Assembly (NCBI RefSeq): GCF_000332235.1
Contig: NZ_CM001775.1
Coordinates: 1,766,230 to 1,830,229 of the forward strand
Direction of reading: 5' to 3'
DNA from: Geminocystis herdmanii PCC 6308
GTDB taxonomy: Bacteria; Cyanobacteriota; Cyanobacteriia; Cyanobacteriales; Cyanobacteriaceae
DNA length: 64,000 bases
Position numbers and translations under genes: made by a program. Shown here in pieces: positions 53,067 through 60,960 of this stretch (positions within the stretch are counted from its first letter, which is position 1; every line of letters starts with the position of its first letter). The notes below the pieces were generated by a model. That model did not search any database. It was not told where the DNA came from and worked only from the letters and a program-made list of their open reading frames with translations.

Positions 53067-54725
53067 TTGAATCATAAATATTCTTTTCCCCATAGCTTTG
53101 ATGTTATCATCATCGGTTCAGGTGCGGCAGGTTTATATTCTGCTTTATGTCTTCCTGATAATTTGCGTGTTGCAGTTATCACTAAAGATAAATTGAAAAA
53201 AGGTGCGAGTGATTGGGCGCAAGGAGGCATTGCGGCGGCGATCGATCCTGATGATTCATCACAACTTCACTTAGAAGATACTTTGAAGGCGGGTGCAGGT
53301 TTATGTGATGCACAAGCTGTTAAATATTTAGTGGAAAATGCGGTAATTTCGATTCAATCTTTGTTAAAAATGGGGGTGGATTTTGATAAGGATAATGGAG
53401 AGTTAGCGACTACTTTGGAGGCTGCCCATTCTTTCCCTAGGGTGCTTCATGCGGCGGATACTACGGGAAGGGCGATCGTATCTATCCTAAGACAAAAAGT
53501 GTTAGAAAGTCAACATATTAGCGTTTATGAACAAGCCTATGCTCTGAATTTATGGTTAGATGACGATAAAAAACAATGTCAGGGAGTTTGTTTATTATAC
53601 GAAAATGGCATTCATTGGCTAAAAGCACAAGGGGTTATTTTAGCCACAGGTGGAGGAGGGCAGGTTTTTGCCCATACCACTAACCCCCAAGTTAGCACGG
53701 GAGATGGTGTTGCTTTAGCTTGGCGCGCAGGTGCGGTGTTACGAGATTTAGAGTTTGTACAATTTCACCCTACGGCTTTAGATAGAGAAAACGCTCCTCA
53801 TTTTTTGATTAGTGAAGCGGTGAGGGGTGAGGGTGCGCATTTAATTGATAAGGATGGAAGACGTTTTGCTTTTGATTATCACCCCAAAGGAGAGTTAGCA
53901 CCTAGAGACATTGTGAGTCGATCGATCTATAATCATTTACATAAGGTTAGTAATGATCCTGTCCATGATAAGGTATATTTGGACTTACGATCGATTCCCG
54001 TGCCTCGTATCGAATACCGTTTTCCCAATATCATCAATAAATGTAAACAGTGGGGCATCGACTTATTTTCACAATCCATTCCCGTATCTCCTGCCGCCCA
54101 TTATTGGATGGGGGGAGTAAAAGTCAATCTGAATAATGAGACTTCGATTAAGGGGTTATACGCCATCGGCGAAACCGCTAGTACTGGTGTTCACGGTGCA
54201 AATCGTTTAGCCAGTAATTCTCTGTTGGAGTGTGTGGTGTTTGCTGAAAGTTTCCGCAATTTAAGCCTTGATTCTAGGTTAATAGAAGAATCATTGCCTT
54301 TAGTTTCTGAGTCTGTTAATGATGATTGGGGAAAAGAGATGCCTTTAATTCAACAAATTCGTCAAGATTTACCCATTGTTGTGTGGGAGGGAGCTGGAAT
54401 TTGTCGCACTCAAGTAGGTTTAGAAAGCTCGATCGAACAAATAGTAACTTGGCGCAATCAATTAAAATCCTTAGCAATTTATCAATGGCTGACAGAATTA
54501 TCACCCTCTCAACAGTATGAATTAAAGTCACCCCAAGGAGAGGAGTACTTGAAATTAACCGCAGAAACCCTTAATTTAATAGATATAGGTTATTTAATCC
54601 TCAAAAGTGCGCTTTTTCGAGAAGAAAGTCGAGGAGGACATTATCGTTTAGACTATCCCCATAGTAATGATAATTGGTTAACCCATACTTTAGTTCAAAA
54701 TGATCATTGGCAACAAAGCAATTAA
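53067..54725 (+). CDS. nadB: L-aspartate oxidase
   Basis: This 552-residue flavoprotein makes iminoaspartate in the first step of NAD synthesis. The FAD motif VIIIGSGAAGLYSALCL lies at about residues 14-30. Further family motifs are KGASDWAQGGIAAAIDPDDS near 46, ATGGGGQVFAHTTNP near 194, FVQFHPTAL near 231, and HYWMGGVKVN then GANRLASNSLLECVVF. No ATG precedes the FAD motif in frame, so the start is TTG at 53067. A seven-base repeat follows the stop codon. Confidence 0.94.
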   Translation: MNHKYSFPHSFDVIIIGSGAAGLYSALCLPDNLRVAVITKDKLKKGASDWAQGGIAAAIDPDDSSQLHLEDTLKAGAGLCDAQAVKYLVENAVISIQSLLKMGVDFDKDNGELATTLEAAHSFPRVLHAADTTGRAIVSILRQKVLESQHISVYEQAYALNLWLDDDKKQCQGVCLLYENGIHWLKAQGVILATGGGGQVFAHTTNPQVSTGDGVALAWRAGAVLRDLEFVQFHPTALDRENAPHFLISEAVRGEGAHLIDKDGRRFAFDYHPKGELAPRDIVSRSIYNHLHKVSNDPVHDKVYLDLRSIPVPRIEYRFPNIINKCKQWGIDLFSQSIPVSPAAHYWMGGVKVNLNNETSIKGLYAIGETASTGVHGANRLASNSLLECVVFAESFRNLSLDSRLIEESLPLVSESVNDDWGKEMPLIQQIRQDLPIVVWEGAGICRTQVGLESSIEQIVTWRNQLKSLAIYQWLTELSPSQQYELKSPQGEEYLKLTAETLNLIDIGYLILKSALFREESRGGHYRLDYPHSNDNWLTHTLVQNDHWQQSN

Positions 54726-54830
54726 GAATTAAGAATTAAGAATTAAGAATTAAGAATTAAGAATTAAGAATTAAGAATTAAGAATTAAGAATTGAGAATT
54801 GAGAATTAAGAATTAACAATTAACAATTAA
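54724..54830. repeat. AAGAATT seven-base repeat after nadB, about 14 copies
   Basis: AATTAAG/AATTGAG/AATTAAC heptamers fill about 107 bases from the nadB stop. A CCTGTCTT eight-base repeat follows at about 54841-54870. The spacer 54726-54915 holds no gene. Confidence 0.92.
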
Positions 54831-54915
54831 CAAAATATCCACCTGTCTTCCTGTCTTCCTGTCTTCTAGTCTCCCTAACCTCCTAACTGTCTAAAATCTA
54901 ACATTTATTATAATC

Positions 54916-55770
54916 ATGAACATAAAGGGTACAACAAAATTATTAGGTATTATTGGCTATCCCATTGAGCATTCTAAGTCGCCGTTGATGCAAAATGCGG
55001 CGATCGAGGTGCTAAACTTAGATTATGTATATGTCCCCTTTGAGGTAAAAAAAGAGGATTTAGAGACGGTTTTTAAAGGGTTTCAGGCAATAAACTTGAG
55101 GGGTTTTAACGTTACCATTCCCCATAAAGAAAATGTGCTTCCCCTCTTGACAAAAATCACAGAATCTGCTAAGAAAATTGGTGCTGTCAATACTGTCTGG
55201 TTAACAGAAGAAGGTTGGCACGGCACAAATACCGATATTGATGGTTTTATTGCACCCTTGCAAGAATTAAATAGAGATTGGAGTAAAATTGTACCCTTGA
55301 TATTGGGTGCTGGGGGCGCAAGTCGAGCGGTAATTGTGGGCTGTGAGGAGTTGGGCTGTGAGGAAATCAGAGTAATTGGTAGAGATTTGGCTAGGTTAGA
55401 AGCATTTAAGGCTAGTTTCGCTGAAAGTAACTTAAATTGCTCTATTTCTGTTGATTCTTGGGATAAGTTAACGGAGTTAATTCCTGATAGTGAATTGATT
55501 GTTAATACTACTCCTCTGGGAATGTCTCCGAATGTTGACATTTCTCCCTTGACTTCCGAGCAAAATAGTTTGATTAAAGAGAGTTCGATCGTCTATGATT
55601 TAATTTATACTCCTCGCCCGACTTTATTTTTACAAGAAGCTCAAAAACAGGGGGCAATTATTGTTGATGGTAGTGAAATGTTAGTGCAACAAGGTGCCAT
55701 CGCTTTTGAAATTTGGACAGGGGAAAAACCTGACGTTGAAGTTATGCGTCAAGCGTTGTTAAATAAATAA
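54916..55770 (+). CDS. aroE: shikimate dehydrogenase
   Basis: This 284-residue NADPH-dependent enzyme reduces 3-dehydroshikimate in aromatic amino acid synthesis. Substrate-binding motifs are GYPIEHSKSPLMQNAAIE near residue 14 and FNVTIPHKENVLPL near 62, with the catalytic lysine in PHK and the asparagine in GAVNTV. The NADP loop LGAGGASRAVIVG lies near residue 130, and VDGSEMLVQQGA with the conserved Q is near 253. The start is ATG at 54916. Confidence 0.96.
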   Translation: MNIKGTTKLLGIIGYPIEHSKSPLMQNAAIEVLNLDYVYVPFEVKKEDLETVFKGFQAINLRGFNVTIPHKENVLPLLTKITESAKKIGAVNTVWLTEEGWHGTNTDIDGFIAPLQELNRDWSKIVPLILGAGGASRAVIVGCEELGCEEIRVIGRDLARLEAFKASFAESNLNCSISVDSWDKLTELIPDSELIVNTTPLGMSPNVDISPLTSEQNSLIKESSIVYDLIYTPRPTLFLQEAQKQGAIIVDGSEMLVQQGAIAFEIWTGEKPDVEVMRQALLNK

Positions 55771-55777
55771 AAATCAA

Positions 55778-55870
55778 GTGGTAATTAAATATGTTTCTAG
55801 TAATTCGATCGTACTGGAAAATCCTGCTAAAGTCGTCAAAGAGCGAATAAAAGGATATAATCTTGATTAA
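55778..55870 (+). pseudogene. 31-codon open stretch, possible gene remnant
   Basis: From GTG at 55778 the frame reads through SSNSIVLENPAKVVKERIKG and ends YNLD and a stop. It looks like the tail of a longer protein but matches no family I recognise. It lies just after aroE without a convincing ribosome binding site. Confidence 0.25.
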
Positions 55871-55919
55871 ATTAATTAATGAATAATTAACACCCTAATT
55901 ACTTTTTACTTCAAAATTC

Positions 55920-56132
55920 GTGGATAAAGATAATCGTTTTGCTCTTCTCGTCATCGGTTTACCCTTTTTAGGATTAATTTATTGCCTTGGTATCATCTTA
56001 ATCTTTATCCTGTCACCTTTTGCCCAAAATCATGCTTTTATTACCGGCATTCTAGCGGCTATGATACCATTTTCGATCGCTGCTTCCATCTGGATTCGAG
56101 CTTCCGCTAAAGCCTACGATCGAAATAAATAG
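55920..56132 (+). CDS. small membrane protein with two helices
   Basis: This 70-residue protein has two hydrophobic segments, ALLVIGLPFLGLIYCLGIIL (about 8-27) and FITGILAAMIPFSIAASIWI (about 40-59), and a positively charged end (RASAKAYDRNK). It starts with GTG at 55920. I do not recognise a family; similar short hydrophobic proteins are frequent in cyanobacteria. Confidence 0.6.
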   Translation: MDKDNRFALLVIGLPFLGLIYCLGIILIFILSPFAQNHAFITGILAAMIPFSIAASIWIRASAKAYDRNK

Positions 56133-56265
56133 GGATTACAAGAGTATTTTGATGAAGGGAGGAGATAGGAGTTAGGAGACAGGAGATAGTAATAAGAATT
56201 AAAGCCTCAAAACTTTGATTTTTCATTCTTTAACCTGATACCTAAAACCTAATACCTGAAACCTC

Positions 56266-57447
56266 TTAATAGTGAATACCTGCATTTTCCCAACGTTTTA
56301 AGGCTTCTCCCAATCGAGGGCAATCAGCAATTAAACTCAGACGCACATAACCTTCTCCCCCTTCACCAAAAGCATTGCCGGGGGTGACGACTACTCCAGT
56401 TTTCTGTAATAAATCGAGGGCAAAATCCGTCGAATTAGAATTACGAGGCACTTCTACCCATAAATACATAGTTGCCTTAGATGGTTTCATACTCCATCCC
56501 AATTTACTTAATCCGTCAATGACGAAATCTCGTCTTTCTTGATAGCGCTTTTGTACTTGTTGAATATAAGTATCAGGAAGTTGTAAAGCGGTTTCGGCGG
56601 CAGCTTGAATCACGCTAAAAATGCCATAGTCAAGGTTAGTTTTGAGAGTGCGCAATCCTTGAATAATGTCGCTGTTACCTACCACAAAACCCACACGCCA
56701 ACCAGCCATATTATAGGTTTTTGACAAAGTATGAAATTCTACCCCTATATCCTTCCCCCCTTCAATTTGCAATAAACTTGTGGGTTCGTATCCTTCAAAG
56801 GCTAATTCTGCATAAGCCAAATCATGAACTAACATAATCTCGTAATGTTTTGCCCATGATACTACTTCTTCAAAAAAACTGCGGGGAGCGGTGGCACTGG
56901 TAGGATTATTAGGATAGTTAAAGTAAAGAATTTTCGCTTTTTGGGCAACATCTTCGGGAATACTTTTTAAGTCTAACACCCAGTCTTGTTCTGCTTTGAG
57001 AATTGGCGCATAAATATTTGCCCCGGCAATGGCAGGTCCTCGGTAATGAGCAGGGTAAGATGGACTTGGTACAATAACGGTATCTCCTTGATTAACATAG
57101 GCTAAGGCAAGGTGTGATAAACCTTCTTTTGAGCCTAATAATGGTAATGCTTCGCTATCGGCACTCAAATCTACTTGGTAACGTCTTTGATACCAATTAG
57201 CGATGGCTTGACGAAAATTTGCCGTACCCTCAAAAGGGGGATAACCGTGATATTTGGTAACATTTAAAGCCTCTTTTGCTGCATCTATAATGGGTTGCGG
57301 AGTTGCACCATCAGGGTTGCCCATACCTAAGTCTATCAAATCTAAACCTTGCTCTCTGGCTTTGATTTTCAATTCATCTAAACGGGCAAAAACATACGGT
57401 GGTAAGGCTTTCAATCGATCGGCACGGTTAATCCAACTAATTTTCAT
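56266..57447 (-). CDS. PLP-dependent aminotransferase, aspartate/alanine type
   Basis: This 393-residue fold-type I aminotransferase starts MKISWINRADRLKALPPYVF. It has LIDLGMGNPDGATPQP near residue 38, YFNYPNNPTSATAPRSFF near 172, and the PLP lysine in FHTLSKTYNMAGWRVGFVVG near 235. R-containing GEGYVRLSLIAD near the end binds the substrate carboxylate. Relatives are annotated as aspartate aminotransferase or LL-diaminopimelate aminotransferase-like; the exact substrate cannot be set from sequence. ATG at 57447 was preferred over TTG at 57474. Confidence 0.88.
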   Translation of the reverse strand: MKISWINRADRLKALPPYVFARLDELKIKAREQGLDLIDLGMGNPDGATPQPIIDAAKEALNVTKYHGYPPFEGTANFRQAIANWYQRRYQVDLSADSEALPLLGSKEGLSHLALAYVNQGDTVIVPSPSYPAHYRGPAIAGANIYAPILKAEQDWVLDLKSIPEDVAQKAKILYFNYPNNPTSATAPRSFFEEVVSWAKHYEIMLVHDLAYAELAFEGYEPTSLLQIEGGKDIGVEFHTLSKTYNMAGWRVGFVVGNSDIIQGLRTLKTNLDYGIFSVIQAAAETALQLPDTYIQQVQKRYQERRDFVIDGLSKLGWSMKPSKATMYLWVEVPRNSNSTDFALDLLQKTGVVVTPGNAFGEGGEGYVRLSLIADCPRLGEALKRWENAGIHY

Positions 57448-57566
57448 GGGTAATTTTATCTTTAAAGCATCCAAAAAAGTTGTATCTATTTCTAAAAGAG
57501 AATTTTAGGTATAAATAACTAAGATAACCCTTCATCATACCATATTGGGAGAAATTTGAGTTGGGG

Positions 57567-57649
57567 AGTAAAAAGTAATAAGTAAAAAGTAATGAGTAAT
57601 AAGTAATAAGTAATGAGTAATGAGTAATGAGTAATGAGTAATAAGTAAT
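57567..57649. repeat. GTAATRA seven-base repeat, about 11 copies
   Basis: AGTAATA, AGTAAAA and AGTAATG heptamers run almost to the stop codon of the next gene. They are A/T-rich and imperfect. Confidence 0.85.
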
Positions 57650-57651
57650 TG

Positions 57652-58575
57652 TTAATTTTTAGATAAATTAATAACTAAATCTGTGAATTTATTGTCTAAA
57701 TTTTCATTTCTGCGCACTCTTATTAAATAATAACCTTGATTAATAATAGGGATCGTTTTTTGTTTTAATTGACTGAGTTGAAAGAAACTGAGGGGTAAGC
57801 TCGATCGATCATATACTGTGATATAAATATCATAGGTTTTAAGGCTAAATTCATCGACTTCAATGGTTAATGATTCTCCTTTATCTAAATAGTCATAGAA
57901 AAATTTAGTATCTGTTGCACCTACGGGTAAAAATTCATTTTTTATAAAGGATTCTGGTAAGTATTTGCGATATTTTAAAATTGTATAAATATAATAATGA
58001 AGGGCTAAGAAATAAAAGTTTTTTCTGCTAATTAAACTGTCATAAAATTTATTACTATCATTGGGTATTTCTTGGGCTGAAGTGATAGTTTCTCCATCAA
58101 CTTTAACTGTAGGTAACACTAATCGATCGAAATAGTTATAATATCTTAAACCGATGGTATATTTACCTTTTTTGAGGTTAATAGAATGCCAATCTTCTTC
58201 TGAATTAACTTGATTAGATTCTATCGTACTGATGGTATTATAGTTAGGAAAATCATAAAAAATAGCAATCCATGATTCACAGGAATTATTGCCAGATTTT
58301 AAGTCAATACTTAAAGAATTATTTACAGAAAAAGGGCCTAATGTACCAATAATAGCATGGGTATTCCAACGAGGAGCTTTTGTCATTAATACCCCTAAAT
58401 TTATGCTAGAAGAAACTAAGTCATTATCAATAACTCGCCATTGTTTAGCCTTTTTCTTATTAAAAATTAAGTATAAAGTATATAAATTACCAATCAAAAA
58501 TTTATTAATTTTAGCAAATATAAAAGATAATAAAGCAAGGGGTAATTCTTTTAAAAGTAAAACTGTGTTTCTCAT
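57652..58575 (-). CDS. uncharacterised cyanobacterial protein (DUF6208-like)
   Basis: This 307-residue protein begins MRNTVLLLKELPLALLSFIF with a hydrophobic segment to about residue 40. A beta-rich middle part includes APRWNTHAIIGTLGPFSVNN, then SWIAIFYDFPNYNTI and KKGKYTIGLRYYNYF. The C-terminal domain ends QGYYLIRVRRNENLDNKF. This pattern resembles the cyanobacterial family DUF6208, whose function is unknown; my family call is tentative. The domain in the middle looks like a jelly-roll carbohydrate-binding type. ATG at 58575 was preferred over TTG at 58608. Confidence 0.65.
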   Translation of the reverse strand: MRNTVLLLKELPLALLSFIFAKINKFLIGNLYTLYLIFNKKKAKQWRVIDNDLVSSSINLGVLMTKAPRWNTHAIIGTLGPFSVNNSLSIDLKSGNNSCESWIAIFYDFPNYNTISTIESNQVNSEEDWHSINLKKGKYTIGLRYYNYFDRLVLPTVKVDGETITSAQEIPNDSNKFYDSLISRKNFYFLALHYYIYTILKYRKYLPESFIKNEFLPVGATDTKFFYDYLDKGESLTIEVDEFSLKTYDIYITVYDRSSLPLSFFQLSQLKQKTIPIINQGYYLIRVRRNENLDNKFTDLVINLSKN

Positions 58576-58822
58576 ATTTTTTAATGAATAAAATAATTTA
58601 CTTGACAATAGTTTATCTTATTAATGTTACTTTACTATTATTTTTTATGACATATAATCAAGGTTTTTGAGTATAATTACTCAGAGAAGTTATGTTTCCC
58701 TCGATCGAAGAAAAAAAGTCAAATTCTGATATATTCAAAATGGATAAAAGGCTATCTAAAAATGATATACTGCTTCGAGTTGAACACAAATTTTAAAATT
58801 GGAATTTATTATAAGGAGAAAC

Positions 58823-59179
58823 ATGGTATTAAAACTGTTTGGCAAAAAAGACAAATCTCAAGAATATTTTTTTGAAGCAAAAGAAACCCCTGTAGAAGAA
58901 ACTGTCACCAGTGAAGAAACAACCACAACGGAAACAACTTCTCCTGAAGGGGAAAAATCTGCTCCCGTTGCCGTGGCTTCTGCTAATGTAAGTTATGATG
59001 TACCTGATTGGGTGAAAGCCATTAAAAATTACTCTAATCAAAGTAATGAAAATGCTTCCGTTACTGAGGGTGAGAATTTTGCGGGTAAATACGTTACTAA
59101 TAATGTACCTCAATCTCGTCGTCGTCCGGGTGCGAGTTTAGCTAAATTTAAAGCTATGGCTTCTCAAATTGGGAAATAA
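58823..59179 (+). CDS. small conserved cyanobacterial protein, unknown
   Basis: This 118-residue protein begins MVLKLFGKKDKSQEYFFEAK, followed by a Thr/Glu-rich low-complexity stretch (residues about 25-55). Then come VSYDVPDWVKAIKNYSNQ and the basic C-terminus VPQSRRRPGASLAKFKAMAS. I do not recognise a function. AAGGAG at 58813-58818 sets the start at ATG 58823 rather than an upstream ATT/TTG-type start. The 247-bp spacer upstream (58576-58822) holds only A/T-rich sequence. Confidence 0.75.
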   Translation: MVLKLFGKKDKSQEYFFEAKETPVEETVTSEETTTTETTSPEGEKSAPVAVASANVSYDVPDWVKAIKNYSNQSNENASVTEGENFAGKYVTNNVPQSRRRPGASLAKFKAMASQIGK

Positions 59180-59215
59180 TTATTAGAGATTGCCTTATCG
59201 TATTCTGATGACGGA

Positions 59216-59281
59216 AGAAGTTAGGAGATAGAAGATAGAAGATAGGAGATAGGAGATAGAAGATAGAAGATAGAAGATAAG
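59216..59281. repeat. AGAAGAT/AGGAGAT seven-base repeat
   Basis: About nine heptamers of AGAAGAT, AGGAGAT and AGGAGTT type lie between two genes on the same strand. They are purine-only on the plus strand apart from T. Confidence 0.85.
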
Positions 59282-59325
59282 GGGGATACTTTTCGTAATT
59301 ATTATTAAGTATTAACTATTTTAAA

Positions 59326-59865
59326 ATGTCTGATAATTCTGGAAAAATTTTATTAAAAGATTTAGAGTTTATCTCTTATATTGATGAAAACGGGTTTATA
59401 AATGCTGATTTAGAAGGAGTAATTGGAATTTACGCTATTTTTAATCAAGAAAAAGTTTTGCAATATGTGGGATATTCTCGCAATCTTTTGATGAGTTTAA
59501 AACAACATTTAGTCAGACAACCTGATAAGTGTTACTGGTTTAAATTTTATCAGATCGATCGAGCTAATCGAACTATTTTAGAGGAAATTCGCCGTAATTG
59601 GTTAGAAGAAAATCAGGAGTTGCCTTCGGGTAACGGTGAAGAAGAAAATTTGTGGACTCAGTCGATCGATGCTAAATTAACTATGACAGAAGATGATAAA
59701 TTAGCATATCAAAATAGTGATGAATTAGGCAAAATTAAGTTACTGAAAAAAGTCGCCCGAAGGTTAGAAGAAGAAATAAAAACCATCCTCGAAAATCGTC
59801 ACGTCAAAATGGAAATTCGTTTTAATCCGAAACTCAAGGAAGAAGGCTTACTAGATTTGAAATAA
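59326..59865 (+). CDS. GIY-YIG nuclease-fold protein
   Basis: This 179-residue protein has a GIY-YIG-like core: VIGIYAIFNQEKVLQYVGYSRNLLMSLKQHL at about residues 29-59, with GIY, YVG and a conserved arginine. A helical C-terminus (KIKLLKKVARRLEEEIKTIL, then EIRFNPKLKEEGLLDL) follows. Proteins of this layout are conserved in cyanobacteria and plants; whether they cut DNA is unknown. The start is ATG at 59326. Confidence 0.82.
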   Translation: MSDNSGKILLKDLEFISYIDENGFINADLEGVIGIYAIFNQEKVLQYVGYSRNLLMSLKQHLVRQPDKCYWFKFYQIDRANRTILEEIRRNWLEENQELPSGNGEEENLWTQSIDAKLTMTEDDKLAYQNSDELGKIKLLKKVARRLEEEIKTILENRHVKMEIRFNPKLKEEGLLDLK

Positions 59866-59907
59866 TTTTCGCCATCTATTTATGTAGATAGCAGTCAGTA
59901 TTTTACC

Positions 59908-59955
59908 CAAAACCTAAAACCTAACACCTAAAACCTAACACCTAACACCTGACAC
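59908..59955. repeat. CCTAAAA/CCTAACA seven-base repeat
   Basis: About six heptamers of ACCTAAA/ACCTAAC lie between converging genes. A similar but looser run precedes the aminotransferase stop at about 56235-56264. Confidence 0.8.
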
Positions 59956-59956
59956 T

Positions 59957-60766
59957 CTATTCTATTTCGATCGAAGTGGGTTGATTATCCCCATCGCTGT
60001 TAAAATTATTACTACTAGACTTGTCCACAGGTTGACGATAATCAGCATAAATTCGATCGCGCCATGTAAAAAACGACTCATAAACACCATTATCAGCGAT
60101 ACCCGGAATACCCTTGTTTTCCAAATCAAGAGGTAAATCAAAATAAGCAACAGGAGGAAACTTAACAATAGTAGTTAAAGCAGCCACCGTCAAATCCGCT
60201 AAAGTTAGCTTATCACCAACTAAATAAGGTTGAGTTTGTAGAATTAAAGTCAAATTTTCCAAATCTTTTTTTAAACCTTTTTCCCCAACCTTGAGAATAT
60301 CCACACCGAAAGTTAATCCCATACCAATAGCGTTGAAAATTTCCGAAGGAAAAGCGCTAACAAAGGTTTTGAAAATATCAGGAGTATTTTTAGGTAAAAA
60401 AGAAGTACGGAAATTAGGATAATGATTCAAAGCGCCCATAAAAGCCTTACGCGCCTTCAATGCCAAAGACTCATCCGCCCATTCTTCCATCAGTAAACAT
60501 TGCGCCCTAGCAATACCATCCGCAGGAATCAAAGGTTTTTCAGGGTATTTACTATCTAAATATAAAGCGATTTCTGTGGAATCAGCAATAAATGTATCAC
60601 CATCTTTTAACACTGGAACTTGTTTTTGTCCCGAAAGCCTAAATACTTCAAACTGCCCAATACCCGGCGTAACTTCAATTTTTTTATACTCCAAGCCTTT
60701 ATAATCAAGAATTAATCTAACTTTCTCACAAAATGGACATAATTCAAACTGATATAGTTCTAACAC
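59957..60766 (-). CDS. glutathione S-transferase family protein
   Basis: This 269-residue protein has an N-terminal thioredoxin-like domain with the CPFC motif in YQFELCPFCEKVRLILDY (residues 5-22). QVPVLKDGDTFIADSTEIALYLD near 50-72 corresponds to the glutathione-binding site. A longer helical C-terminal domain contains PYLVGDKLTLADLTVAALTT near 185. The CPxC pair suggests a disulfide or dehydroascorbate/Omega-like GST. A low-complexity tail ends near SSNNFNSDGDNQPTSIE. The start is ATG at 60766. Confidence 0.88.
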   Translation of the reverse strand: MLELYQFELCPFCEKVRLILDYKGLEYKKIEVTPGIGQFEVFRLSGQKQVPVLKDGDTFIADSTEIALYLDSKYPEKPLIPADGIARAQCLLMEEWADESLALKARKAFMGALNHYPNFRTSFLPKNTPDIFKTFVSAFPSEIFNAIGMGLTFGVDILKVGEKGLKKDLENLTLILQTQPYLVGDKLTLADLTVAALTTIVKFPPVAYFDLPLDLENKGIPGIADNGVYESFFTWRDRIYADYRQPVDKSSSNNFNSDGDNQPTSIEIE

Positions 60767-60960
60767 TTATTTAACCTCTATCTTTATAAAACTTTACAAT
60801 TATCTTAGCCTTTTTCTCGGAAATAGTGAATAATTAATGGAGAATGGAAAATTGAGAATGGAGAATTTAAAAGTCATCAAAGCCATAAGTAAGTAAGGCA
60901 TAATAAAGGTTTTAACCCTAAAGACAAAAGAATCAAAATATTTTTTTCTGGAGATGTTTA

